Source of the DNA: DSYU01 sp963827605
GTDB lineage: Bacteria; Chloroflexota; Anaerolineae; Anaerolineales; Anaerolineaceae
Direction: 5' to 3'
Length of the DNA stretch: 64,000 nt
Assembly (NCBI GenBank): GCA_963827605.1
Contig: CAWHBK010000002.1
Location: 806,001 to 870,000 of the forward strand
A program made the translations under genes and the position numbers. A model generated the notes under the pieces. It had not been told where the DNA came from. It made no database searches and saw only the letters and a list, made by a program, of their open reading frames with translations. Positions within the stretch are counted from its first letter, which is position 1. Every line of letters starts with the position of its first letter. Below, piece by piece: positions 37,842 to 46,833 of this stretch.

Positions 37842-38399
37842 ATGCCGATCCATGTCGACCCGCATCTTATTAATCGCGCGAAGCAGGGGAATACTGACGC
37901 AATAGGCGAGCTTTATGAATGCCATAGACTGGGCATTTACCGGTACTTTTATTATCGAACCGGAGATATTCAAGTTGCCGATGACCTGACATCGGAGACC
38001 TTTTTGCGTATGATCCACTCGATTTCTGGTTACCGCTTTCAGGGTGTAGCCTTCCAGGCCTGGCTGTTCCAGATTGCGCATAACTTATTGAACGATCATT
38101 ACCGGAAGATGGGCGTTCGCAACGACACCCAACTGGAGGAAAACATTATGGAAGATCCGCATGTCCCCTCATCCAGGCCCGTAGAACACACGCTCAACAG
38201 CATGACCCTCCAAAAAGCCCTCAATCAGCTTTCAGTCGATCAGCGGGATGTGATCGTGATGCGTTTTATAACCGGTATGCCAATTTCGGAAGTTGCTCAG
38301 GCGCTCCATAAAAGCGAAGACGCGGTAAAGGGCCTGCAGCGGCGCGCCCTGGCTACTTTAAGGGATGTATTAGCCGATTGGGAGGTCCTATATGCTTAG
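37842..38399 (+). CDS. ECF-type RNA polymerase sigma factor
   Basis: The 185-residue protein has sigma region 2 (FYYRTGDIQVADDLTSETFL, AWLFQIAHNLLNDHYRK) and region 4 (LSVDQRDVIVMRFITGMPIS, EVAQALHKSEDAVKGLQRRA). The start at 37842 is favoured by AAGGG five bases upstream; a GTG at 37836 would overlap that site. It is translationally coupled, with an eight-base overlap, to the FecR-like membrane protein, which is presumably its regulator. It would direct transcription of an envelope or carbohydrate regulon not visible here. Confidence 0.9.
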   Translation: MPIHVDPHLINRAKQGNTDAIGELYECHRLGIYRYFYYRTGDIQVADDLTSETFLRMIHSISGYRFQGVAFQAWLFQIAHNLLNDHYRKMGVRNDTQLEENIMEDPHVPSSRPVEHTLNSMTLQKALNQLSVDQRDVIVMRFITGMPISEVAQALHKSEDAVKGLQRRALATLRDVLADWEVLYA

Positions 38400-40533
38400 C
38401 TCCGATGATATCCTGCAGAAAAAACTCGACGCGCTGGAAAGCGGCGCTCCATTAGAGGACGTGCTCAAGGACCTGCCAGAAGAAGCAAAAGAACTCGAAA
38501 TGCTGATCCGCCTGGCCGCGGCCGTACGGAATGCCCCCCATCCCGTGCCGGCTGATGCCCAGGTATCGACCCAACGCAGAGAGTTGCTGGCCGCGGCCAC
38601 CCGCAACACCCAACCTGTCGCGAAACCCCGCCCTGCCTGGAACTGGCTCACCGCCGGGTCGCTCCTGGCTGCCGCCGGGGCGATGGCCTTATTCATCGCC
38701 CTGGTACTGCTCAGCGCCAGTTTTTGGTTCTCCACGCGCGATATCGACACTGCCCGGGTTGAATATTTGAACGGGCAGGTCCAGGTGGCAACCAATCGGG
38801 CCGGGACGAACTGGAAGAACATCGAGTCTGGCGCCCGGCTGCACAGCGGAGACCGCCTGCGCACGCTGGGCGCATCCAATGCCACCCTGGTATTCTTCGA
38901 GGGCACCCACACCTTCGTTTCGCCCAACACCGACCTTACCTTTTCCCAGCTAGATGCGTCATCGGGGAATACGCTCCAGGTGAAAATCGATCAAGCAACC
39001 GGTGAAACCTGGAACAAAGTCACCCCTTTCAAGAGCAACACCAAGAGCTTCTTCCTGGTACAAACACCTTCCGGCACGGCCAGCGTGCACGGTACCCGTT
39101 TTAACGTCAAAGTCAGCCAAACTGGTCAGACCCAGTTCGCGGTCGACACCGGCGAAGTGCGGGTAAAAAACAGCACCCGCGAGGTCACCCTGCTGGCCGG
39201 TCAGGTTACCCTGGCCAACCCGGATGGCGAGATTGCCGCACCCACCTACCGGTTCGCCGTCCAGGGCAGCCTGCTTTCCATCGATAATGATGAAAGCGGT
39301 ATTCTCTGGAACGTGTCTGGGGCGCAGTTCAAAGTCAGCGGCGCAACTCAAATCACCGGCGACCCGCAGCTAGGCGACCCCATCAAAGTCTCCGGGCGCA
39401 TCCTGGAAGGGAATGCGTGGGTCGCCGACACCATCGAGCCGGGAACGGACGAGGGCCAGGTGGCCAGTTATACCGGGTGGCTGGAAAAGAAGGATGGCGA
39501 ATTCTGGATCATCGGCGGGCGGACGGTAAAAGTCACGCCCGAGACCGATCTCGCCGCGGGCCTTGCGGTGAATGACCCGGTCAAATTGACCTACAACATC
39601 ATAGACAATGGCAATACCTGGCTGGCGCTAAAGATCGAATCGCTGGCGGAAACGCAGGAAGAGCCCGCGCCTACCGCCACATCCGACCCGAACGCCATGC
39701 CAGGGTACGAGTTTATACCAGGCCAGATCGAAACACCGGGCTGCGGTAACACCGCCTTCGACTTCACCGGTACCCTGCGCAACACGGCGGATGCGGCCAA
39801 GGATTACGCCGCGAACGTACAGCTCGCTTACCGGTTCGACAGCGGCGGGGATTACGTCAGCGAGGTTTCCCTGACTCCCTCCAACTGGTCGCGCATCGAA
39901 GCCGGACAATCTGTTGCGTTCAACATTCACGTGACCATGAAAGATGAATGGGTTGAACGTACCAAAGACGGCAGCGCTGGCGACAATGACCTGCTGGTGA
40001 AGATGCGCATTTTCGTGGCGTCCGCGACCAACCAGACCGATCCCCTGAACGGCCAGCTGACCGTGACCATCGCGCCGGGCTGCAAGGCCACCCCCACACC
40101 CACCGTGACCAGCACCCCAACTGCAGATCAGACCGGCCCACTGACCCCGGAAATCACCGGAACGCCAACCGCGACCCCCATGGTTGCGCCTCGCGCAGCC
40201 GATAATCCTGAACCGGGGCAATGCCCCGGCGCGGATCAACACCCAACGGGGATAAAGCTGGCGCAGCGTTACGGCGTGCCGTATGAGGAAATTATGGGTT
40301 GGTTCTGCCAGCATTACGGTTTTGGCGAGATCGACCTGGCCTACAGCTTGAGCCGCCAGGCCGGCGTTCCGGTGGAGGACGTCTTCGCCATGCGCGCCTC
40401 TGGCATGGGCTGGGGCGAAATTAAGAAAACCCTGTTGAAAACAGATGCCGGTCCGAATAATGTGAATAACGGGAATGGCAAAGACCAGGATCAAGGCAAG
40501 GACAAAGACAAGGAAAACAAGAAGAATAAGTAG
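38392..40533 (+). CDS. FecR-domain membrane protein, likely sigma regulator
   Basis: A cytoplasmic part of about 85 residues (with LEDVLKDLPEEAKELEMLIR) precedes one membrane helix (AAGAMALFIALVLLSASFWF, about 95-115). The outside holds a FecR domain (LHSGDRLRTLGASNATLVFF, then TPSGTASVHGTRFNV), a DUF5666-like segment, an Ig-like domain, a Pro/Thr linker with many TP repeats, and a C-terminal module with YGVPYEEIMGWFCQHYGFGE and LSRQAGVPVEDVFAMRASG, ending in a Lys/Asp/Asn-rich tail. There is no zinc-binding anti-sigma motif. The overlap with the sigma-factor gene supports a sigma/regulator pair. Confidence 0.85.
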   Translation: MLSSDDILQKKLDALESGAPLEDVLKDLPEEAKELEMLIRLAAAVRNAPHPVPADAQVSTQRRELLAAATRNTQPVAKPRPAWNWLTAGSLLAAAGAMALFIALVLLSASFWFSTRDIDTARVEYLNGQVQVATNRAGTNWKNIESGARLHSGDRLRTLGASNATLVFFEGTHTFVSPNTDLTFSQLDASSGNTLQVKIDQATGETWNKVTPFKSNTKSFFLVQTPSGTASVHGTRFNVKVSQTGQTQFAVDTGEVRVKNSTREVTLLAGQVTLANPDGEIAAPTYRFAVQGSLLSIDNDESGILWNVSGAQFKVSGATQITGDPQLGDPIKVSGRILEGNAWVADTIEPGTDEGQVASYTGWLEKKDGEFWIIGGRTVKVTPETDLAAGLAVNDPVKLTYNIIDNGNTWLALKIESLAETQEEPAPTATSDPNAMPGYEFIPGQIETPGCGNTAFDFTGTLRNTADAAKDYAANVQLAYRFDSGGDYVSEVSLTPSNWSRIEAGQSVAFNIHVTMKDEWVERTKDGSAGDNDLLVKMRIFVASATNQTDPLNGQLTVTIAPGCKATPTPTVTSTPTADQTGPLTPEITGTPTATPMVAPRAADNPEPGQCPGADQHPTGIKLAQRYGVPYEEIMGWFCQHYGFGEIDLAYSLSRQAGVPVEDVFAMRASGMGWGEIKKTLLKTDAGPNNVNNGNGKDQDQGKDKDKENKKNK

Positions 40534-40562
40534 CGCTCTCCTTGCATAACCATTCTTACTGG

Positions 40563-40602
40563 GGGTTCGCGGCACTTCGGCACGCCGCGAACCCATTTTT
40601 TT
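40563..40602 (+). terminator. Intrinsic terminator of the sigma/FecR operon
   Basis: GGGTTCGCGGC (40563-40573) pairs perfectly with GCCGCGAACCC (40584-40594) around a ten-base loop, followed by A and seven T (40596-40602). Confidence 0.93.
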
Positions 40603-40646
40603 AACCGCTGGCGCTGCTTATCCATATGCATGCTCCGCTGCGCGCC

Positions 40647-40675
40647 TTGTCAAAGCACACCTCCTGGGGTATGCT
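40647..40675 (+). promoter_or_regulatory. Promoter of the selenocysteine tRNA gene
   Basis: TTGTCA (40647-40652) and TATGCT (40670-40675) are spaced by 17 bases. The start point seven bases later falls on 40682, the first base of the mature tRNA, so the 5' end may not need RNase P processing. Confidence 0.65.
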
Positions 40676-40681
40676 TAACCC

Positions 40682-40777
40682 GGGGATGGATGAGTCCCGG
40701 TGGGCTCCCCGGTCTTCAAAACCGGTGGCGGGTCGCGTTGCGGGCCGCGGTGGGTTCGACTCCCATCCGTTCCCGCC
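40682..40777 (+). tRNA. selC: Selenocysteine tRNA (anticodon TCA)
   Basis: The acceptor stem has eight pairs (GGGGATGG with CCGTTCCC, two G-T/T-G pairs), the diagnostic length for bacterial tRNA-Sec. The D arm has six pairs (GAGTCC/GGGCTC) and a four-base loop. The anticodon arm is CCGGT-CTTCAAA-ACCGG with anticodon TCA, which reads UGA. A long GC-rich variable arm (GCGGGTCGCGTTGCGGGCCGC is split as GCGG...CCGC with an inner stem) follows, then the T arm with loop TTCGACT. The discriminator is G and the following bases are CCT, so the terminal A of CCA is not encoded. The organism should therefore make selenoproteins; selA, selB and selD are not in this window. Confidence 0.95.
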
Positions 40778-40817
40778 TTTCCTGTTGAAAGCGTTATACC
40801 GTCCAAAATGGAGCCTT

Positions 40818-42020
40818 ATGGAACGTACCTATGATATCCCCCGGTACGAAGCGCTGGTCCGGCGCGTTCTGGCAATCCAGGATATTACCGCGGGGGACCC
40901 ACATAAAGATTTCATCGTCCGCTACCGCGGAAAGCTGTATAGCGAAGACACCGAAGCAGCCTACGACCAGCTAGCCGAAGGGCTGAAGCCGCTGGACGTT
41001 ACCCCGCTTTTCCGTTGGGATGAGGACCGCCACGCGGTCCTCCTGATCCCTGGTAAGCCAAAACCAAAACCGTCCAATCCCCGCAATAACCTGATCATGT
41101 TCTTGCTGACTGTGGTTAGCGTCTTTTTTGCGGGCGTATTTAATGCGAACGTCGAATTTCCTGCCGACCCGCTCCAGGCGCTGCTCACCCTGTTTCGGGC
41201 CGGCTGGCCGTTCGCGGTTTCCCTGCTGGCGATCCTGTTCACCCACGAGTTCGGCCATTATTTGATGAGCCGCCATCACGGCGTGCACGCCACCCTGCCG
41301 TACTTCGTCCCCTTTCTACCACCCTTCGGGACGATGGGCGCGGTGATCGTTATGAAAGAATCGCCCAAGAACCGCCGCCAGCTGCTGGATATTGGCCTGG
41401 CCGGGCCGCTTTCAGGGCTGATCGTCGCCATCCCAGTGCTGTTGATTGGGCTGTCGCTCTCGAAACTGGACCCGCTCCCGACCAGCATCCCCCAGGGGTT
41501 TGGCATCTCGCTGGAAGGCAATTCGCTGCTGTACCTGCTGCTAAAATTTGCCGTCTTCGGCCAGCTGCTGCCCGCACCGGCCAGTTATGGCAGCCTGCCG
41601 CAGTGGTTATACTGGCTGCGCTTTTTCTTTACCGGGCGGCCATATCCCGCTGGGCGGCATCGGATGTGATCCTTCATCCGGTTGCGTTTGCTGGGTGGGC
41701 CGGGCTGCTGGTCACCGCGCTGAACCTGATCCCGGCCGGGCAGCTGGATGGCGGGCACGTGATGTACGTGCTGATCGGGCAAGAAAAAAGCCGCTCGCCT
41801 GCTGCCGTTTCTGCTCGGCGCGATGCTCGTGTTAGGCATCTTCTGGTCAGGCTGGTGGCTGTGGGCCGGGCTGATTTTCTTCCTCGGCCGCGCCTATGAT
41901 GACCCGCTCGATCAGATCACCCCGCTGGACGGCCGCCGGCGCCTGCTGGCCATCCTCGCGATGGTGATTTTCTTCCTGGTTTTTACACCGGTCCCACTAA
42001 GCATTATTGGCGGGATTTAA
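40818..42020 (+). CDS. Site-2-protease-like M50 metallopeptidase, frameshifted
   Basis: The start MERTYDIPRYEALV at 40818 follows GGAG by four bases; longer frames would run through the tRNA gene. After a cytoplasmic domain of about 95 residues come six or more helices with the zinc site LFTHEFGHYLMSRHHG (HExxH near residue 143) and the second motif LNLIPAGQLDGGHVMY. Single-base insertions near 41640, 41670 and 41795 (the last in an A6 run) break the frame; repaired, it continues to FTPVPLSIIGGI at 42020, about 400 residues. Such enzymes cut membrane-bound regulators, and the sigma/FecR pair directly upstream is a possible client. Confidence 0.85.
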
Positions 42021-42061
42021 CGAACAAGGCCCCCCGCGAAACGCGGAGGGCCTTGTTCGTT
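42019..42061. terminator. Bidirectional intrinsic terminator
   Basis: The arms 42019-42038 and 42042-42061 pair over 20 bases with one mismatch around AAA, between the convergent site-2 protease and rhodanese genes. Stop codons of both genes touch it. Confidence 0.85.
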
Positions 42062-42062
42062 C

Positions 42063-42420
42063 TCAATACGTTCCGATCCCCGGGTCCACCTGCCGGGCAT
42101 AGGCGTCAATGCCCCCGGCCAGGTTGTATACCGTTTCCCAGCCCTGGGTGCAGCAGCCAGGCGGTCACCTGCGCGCTGCGGTTGCCGTGGTGGCAAATGA
42201 CCACCAGCGGCGCGGCTTTGTCTGCCCGCACCTTCTCCGGCAGCCCCTCCAGGTTCTTGCGCGCCAGGTCGCTGAGCGGCGCGTAGGCCACTCGTTCATC
42301 GACGAGTTTGGCGCGTGGAAATTCGTACGGCTCGCGCACATCCAGCACCACCAGCTCCGGGCGGGTCTTGAGCCAATCGGCCAGCTCTTGTGGCGGTAAT
42401 TTCAGGAAGAACAAATTCAT
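42063..42420 (-). CDS. Rhodanese-domain protein, frameshifted
   Basis: A single rhodanese domain of about 118 residues: MNLFFLKLPPQELADWLKTR, LVVLDVREPYEFPRAKL, and the active-site loop VVICHHGNRSAQVTAWLL with the catalytic Cys followed by HHGNRS. One extra C in a CCC run near 42152 throws the tail out of frame; repaired it ends GWETVYNLAGGIDAYARQ and VDPGIGTY at 42063. The enzyme would move sulfane sulfur. It is the last gene of the minus-strand block. Confidence 0.85.
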
Positions 42421-42508
42421 TTTCGTCGTTCATTGGGTTTCCCATTTCCGATTTTTCGGATTTTGAGCGCTAGGCCGCAGTATCTTTCGGGCAGAACTGC
42501 CGTTTCGC

Positions 42509-43196
42509 TTAATGTTCTGTGCTTTCCACCGCGGCGCGGCATTCTGCTCGAACCTGCCTCCAGCCGAGTTCTGCCTTTTCCTGCTTGAACTCAAAGGACA
42601 GCACCTGGTTGACGTGCGCTACGAACGGGCGGCCTTTCTTGTCGATACTGACCACGCTGATCGAGGCCGGGTTGGCCGCCACGCGCTGGAACATATCCAG
42701 CGGCATCCCCAGGAAATGCGCCACCGCCAGGCGGATGATATCCCCGTGGCTGAAGCAGGCCACCAGATCCTTCTCCTCGTGCGCCGCGGCGATGCGCTTC
42801 GATCTCGGCCACCGCGCGCTGCTGCACCTCGATAAAGCTTTCCCCGTTCGGGAAGCGCATCTCGGATGGTTTCTCCTGGACCACTTTCCACAAGTTTGTA
42901 GCGGCCCAGCTGTTTGAGCGTCTTGCCCTGCCAGTCGCCATAGGCCAGCTCAATCAACCCCGGGCGCCATTTGGATCGGCAGCCCAAGCGCCTGGGCCAG
43001 CGGCTCGGCCGTCTCCACAGCGCGCTCCAGCGGGCTGCTGTAGATTGCCTTGATCGGCGCCTTGCACAGCGCCTGCGGCTACCTGCTGCGCCTGTTTTTT
43101 GCCCCGTTCATTCAGATGAACATCGGGCAGGCGGCCGGCCAGCCGCTTGCCCACCATGTTATTTTCGCCGTGACGGATCAACAGAATGGTGGTCAT
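42509..43196 (-). CDS. Histidine phosphatase/phosphomutase-like protein, several frameshifts
   Basis: The start MTTILLIRHGENNMVGKRL has the RHG phosphohistidine motif, then LPDVHLNERGKKQAQQV, IELAYGDWQGKTLKQL, FPNGESFIEVQQRAVAEI, ACFSHGDIIRLAVAHFLG with the second catalytic His, and a C-terminal strand. These segments lie in three different frames, with changes near 43075, 42965, 42880 and 42790. Repaired length is about 229 residues. The order and spacing match the phosphoglycerate-mutase superfamily, subgroup MSMEG_4193-like. Its ATG overlaps the stop of the rarA-type gene (ATGA). Confidence 0.75.
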
Positions 43197-44556
43197 TTTT
43201 CTCCTGCTGCTTGTTCTTTTCCGCCAATCCCTGCGATTGCAGCTGCGCGCAGCCGCTGCCATGCGTTCGGCGATGCGCGCTTCGTATCCCTGGTCGGAAG
43301 GTTCATAGAATACCGTACCAAGCAGGTTGGACGGTAAATACTGCTGTGGAATAAAATGGCCGGGGAAGCTGTGCGGGTACTGGTATCCCTGGCCGTGCCC
43401 AAGACCTTTTGCGTCCCGGCTGGCAGTCCATCAGGTGGATCGGCACCGGCCCGGCGCCGTGCTGCTCGATCTCCTCCGCGGCCTTGAAATACGCCCCGGC
43501 CGAGTTGGATTTTGGCGCGGTCGCCAGGTACAGGGTCGCCTCGGCGATTGGGTAAATCCCTTCCGGCAGGCCGATAAATTCAAAGGCGGTAGCCGCCGCG
43601 GTGGCCACCACCAGCCCCTGCGGGTCGGCCAGGCCAATATCTTCACCGGCCAGGATGATCAAGCGGCGCAGGATAAAGCGCGGGTCTTCGCCGGCCGCGA
43701 GCATCTTGGCCAGCCAGTACAGCGCCGCGTCCGGGTCCGAGCCGCGCACCGACTTGATAAAAGCCGAGATGGTATCGTAATGCGCGTCGCCGTCCTTGTC
43801 ATACTGCAAGGCCCGGCGCTGGATCAATTCCTGGGCAATGTCGAGGGTGATGTGGATCTGCCCATTCTCATCCGGCACGGTCGATTCCACCGCCAGCTCA
43901 AGCGCGTTGAGCACGTTGCGCGCGTCGCCGCCCGAGACATCGATCAGGTGCTGGCGCGCATCCGCGTCGATGTGCACATCGCGCTGCCCATAACCGCGCT
44001 CCGGGTCGCTCAGCGCGCGGTCGAGCAGCACGCCCAGGTTTTCCTCGCTGAGCGGGTGCAGCTGAAAAATGCGCGAGCGCGAGACCAGCGCGCGGATCAC
44101 CTCGAAATATGGGTTTTCGGTGGTCGCGCCGATCAGGGTGACCATGCCGGTTTCCACGTGCGGCAGCAGCGCATCCTGCTGGGCCTTGTTCCAGCGGTGC
44201 ACTTCATCCACAAACAGGATCGTGCGCTGGCGGTGCAGCTTGCGGCGTTCCTCTGCCTCGGCGATCACCCTGCGCAGTTCTGCCACCCCGGCCAGCACGG
44301 CCGATATGCTCTCGAAATGCGCCTTGGTATGCTGGGCAATCAGCCGCGCCAGGGTGGTTTTCCCCGTGCCGGGCGGTCCCCATAGGATGATCGAGGAGAA
44401 CAGGCGGTCCGCCTCGATCGCCCGCCGCAGCAGCCGCCCCGGGCCGATAATATCATCCTGCCCGACAATCTCATCCAGCGTGCGCGGGCGCATGCGCGCC
44501 GCCAGCGGCGCCTCCTGCTCCATGCGCTCGTTCATCGCGTGATCGAATAAGTCCAT
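43193..44556 (-). CDS. rarA: RarA/MgsA-type replication-associated AAA+ ATPase, frameshifted
   Basis: The protein acts at stalled replication forks as a clamp-loader-like ATPase. It begins MDLFDHAMNERMEQEAPLAA, then RPRTLDEIVGQDDI, Walker A WGPPGTGKTTLARLIA, Walker B TILFVDEVHRWNKAQQDALL and sensor GATTENPYFEV, followed by the MgsA_C region. After PVPIHLMD the frame changes near 43415 and again near 43265; repaired it reads QYPHSFPGHFIPQQYLP and ends at 43193. A TAGAAT box six bases before the ATG, without a Shine-Dalgarno, suggests a leaderless mRNA. Confidence 0.9.
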
Positions 44557-44680
44557 GGGATAATTCTACCAAAAAAAGAGGTTCCCACAATCACTGCGGG
44601 AACCAAAGGGATAGGATCGGAAACGGGCAGCTGCCCGCAACAACCAGAAGCGTGGCCAGGATTTAATGGGTGTGCCGGCC

Positions 44681-44785
44681 TCATGCCTTGATTTCAGAAA
44701 GAGTGCCCGGCGCCTTCTTCTTATCCTGCTTTGAGCTTTGCTTCTTCTTGCGCTTCTCTTTGTTTTTTGGACTTTTGTCTCCCAT
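44681..44785 (-). CDS. 34-residue basic conserved small protein
   Basis: The ATG at 44785 follows GAGAGGAG by a six- to seven-base spacer. The product starts MGDKSPKNKEKRKKKQSS and ends APGTLSEIKA, with 13 Lys/Arg in 34 residues. Small proteins beginning MGDKSPK are, as I recall, widespread among bacteria and uncharacterised, which supports this short gene. It stands alone in the 360-base gap between rarA and the PrsW gene. It could bind RNA, DNA or ribosomes, but nothing proves it. Confidence 0.75.
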   Translation of the reverse strand: MGDKSPKNKEKRKKKQSSKQDKKKAPGTLSEIKA

Positions 44786-44919
44786 AGGGTATTCTCCTCT
44801 CGAAAAATTTAATGCAACGAGATGGTTTCACGAACGCATTAAACATAGCATAAGAAAGTGCACAAAACAAGAGGAAAATGAAAACTTTTTCCAGCCGGCG
44901 GCTGTTTGCTGGAGATATT

Positions 44920-45921
44920 TTAAACCCCCGGTGAAATCCCACTCAACTGCGCCCGGAGTTCCTCGATACGCTGCCGGTTGCCATTCTCATCCCCCATCGC
45001 GGCCAGCTGGCGTTTCTTGTGCGAAAGCTCGCCGCATAACTGGTAAAACCGCATTCTCGCCCAGTAGTGCCCGCTGGTCAACGCCAACAGGCGCGCCTGG
45101 GTCTGACCAAATGGAGAGCATACCGCCCGGTACTGCTCGGGGGTAATCGTCTTTCGCTCCACTTCTTCCCGCAGGTACTCCGCCAGCCAGGTCTTCTCCC
45201 GATAAATGAGAAGGATAATAAAGAGAAACATCCCCAGCCAGCCGGTCCAGGCCACAAACATCGCCGCGGCCAGCCCCGCGTACCCGGAAAGGAAGGTCAA
45301 CAGCGAGTTGTGCAATGAATGGGTAAAAATCGATACCGACAGGCCGATCAGCGGCGCGCCAATTTTCACCAGCGGGTTGCGGTTCAGCCGGGCGACCGCC
45401 AGCCCGATCCCAATGAACGAGGTGAAGAAGGCGTGCTGCCAGCCAAAGATGACGAAACGCAGAAATACCAGCGTGGCCATCGCGCTCAAGCCGCCTTCCG
45501 AATAGGCCGAAAAGTAATACAGCACATCCTCGGTAGCCGCAAACCCCAATGCGACCACGCAGGCATAAACAATCCCATCCAACAGCGAGTCGAATTCTTG
45601 CCGGGCCAGTAAGAACACCAGCAGAACCGCAAATCCCTTCAGGATTTCTTCGGTCACCGGGGCAAACAGGGATGACCCGACCACCTCTTCCAAAACTTTC
45701 GAGCCGGTCAGCAGCAGCACGCTCTGGCCGAGCAGTACCTGCAAGATCAGCGCGCCAATCACGGCAACGATTGCGCCCCAGCTAAATACACCGCCCAGCA
45801 GCAGCTTGGGCTCTTTTTCGTACCGGTCGAGCCAGTAAATCAGCCCGGCCAGGATAAACATGGGCAGGAAACCAAAAATCACCGAGAGGACAAAACCCAC
45901 CATCGCCGTTATACCTCGCAC
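44920..45921 (-). CDS. PrsW-family intramembrane metalloprotease
   Basis: The membrane protein of about 330 residues has eight or so helices. The family motifs are APVTEEILKGFAVLLVF (EExxK), ALGFAATEDVLYYF, IFGWQHAFFTSFIGIG and FTHSLHNSLLTFLSG. A cytoplasmic C-terminal segment of about 90 residues (REKTWLAEYLREEVERKT) follows. PrsW in Bacillus cleaves an anti-sigma factor. MVGFVLSV at 45903 may be the true start rather than 45921. It follows EamA by 19 bases and closes the operon-like minus-strand series. Confidence 0.87.
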   Translation of the reverse strand: MRGITAMVGFVLSVIFGFLPMFILAGLIYWLDRYEKEPKLLLGGVFSWGAIVAVIGALILQVLLGQSVLLLTGSKVLEEVVGSSLFAPVTEEILKGFAVLLVFLLARQEFDSLLDGIVYACVVALGFAATEDVLYYFSAYSEGGLSAMATLVFLRFVIFGWQHAFFTSFIGIGLAVARLNRNPLVKIGAPLIGLSVSIFTHSLHNSLLTFLSGYAGLAAAMFVAWTGWLGMFLFIILLIYREKTWLAEYLREEVERKTITPEQYRAVCSPFGQTQARLLALTSGHYWARMRFYQLCGELSHKKRQLAAMGDENGNRQRIEELRAQLSGISPGV

Positions 45922-45939
45922 GCTTTGAATGCAGGCTTA

Positions 45940-46833
45940 TTATAACGGTTCTCCGCCGCTGATGTTGACCAGGTAAATTCCCCCGACGGCCGCCAGTCCG
46001 CCCAGCCACTGCATGGGCGCCAATGCTTCCCCGGCAAAGATAAACGCCAGCAGCGCGGTCAGCACCGGCTGTAAAACCATGGTCGTTGAAACCACCGAGG
46101 CGGGCAGGTGCCCAAGCGCATAAGCGATGGCAAAATAACCGCCAATTTGCGAAACCAGTCCGGCAGCCAGGAAAACCAGCCAGGTTTGGGGTGTAAAGCC
46201 GGTCAGCGGCAGGCGCAAGACCAGGCTGATGCCGAAAAGCGAGAACGCCGCGAACATCGTCACCAACCACACGTAGGTAAGCGCATCCAGACGCGTCCGG
46301 CCGTGTTGGGTCACCAGGAAGTAGGCAGCGTAAAACAAGCTGGAAAATATCGCCAGCAGGTTACCGCTGTTCTGTTGCGGCGAAAAAAGCATGCCGTTAC
46401 TCAGTACCAGCGCCGCCCCAAGCAGGGTAACCAGCAGGCCCAGCCAAAAACGACCGCGCAGCCGTTCGCGCCAGATCAGGGCGGCGAACAGCGCAACCCA
46501 CAGCGGCGCCATATTATTCAGCAGGGTCGCATTGGCTACCTGCGTGGTGGCGATAGCCGTGCTCCAGGTGCTGTGGTCCAGGGCGGTAAAAAGCCCACCG
46601 GCGATGGGAAACACGAACCACCCCGGATTAAATTGAACGGGTGCCGGTTGCTCAGTGTCCCCCCGCCTCCGGCTCCTGCGCCAGATCATTAGCGGGAGAA
46701 GGATCAGCGAGGCGGTCAGCATGCGATAAAAAGAGGTCACCGGGCCAGGGGCCTGTGCCCAGCGCACAAACATGCCGGAAAGACTGAGTACCAGGATGCT
46801 AAAACCCAGCGCGATATAGGAGAGTGTCTTCAA
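45940..46833 (-). CDS. EamA/DMT-family transporter
   Basis: The 297-residue protein has ten membrane helices in two EamA repeats of five, the second starting near residue 150 (NLLAIFSSLFYAAYFLVTQ). The start appears to be a TTG overlapping the TGA of the hydroxyacid dehydrogenase gene, so translation is coupled. DMT transporters export or import small metabolites such as amino acids. Coupling to a catabolic gene set suggests it moves a substrate or product of that pathway. Confidence 0.85.
   Translation of the reverse strand: MKTLSYIALGFSILVLSLSGMFVRWAQAPGPVTSFYRMLTASLILLPLMIWRRSRRRGDTEQPAPVQFNPGWFVFPIAGGLFTALDHSTWSTAIATTQVANATLLNNMAPLWVALFAALIWRERLRGRFWLGLLVTLLGAALVLSNGMLFSPQQNSGNLLAIFSSLFYAAYFLVTQHGRTRLDALTYVWLVTMFAAFSLFGISLVLRLPLTGFTPQTWLVFLAAGLVSQIGGYFAIAYALGHLPASVVSTTMVLQPVLTALLAFIFAGEALAPMQWLGGLAAVGGIYLVNISGGEPL

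Noticed and set aside
40626..40817. N-terminal extension of the site-2 protease frame
   Set aside because: It is the sequence of the tRNA-Sec gene and its promoter read as protein; the real start at 40818 has a ribosome-binding site.
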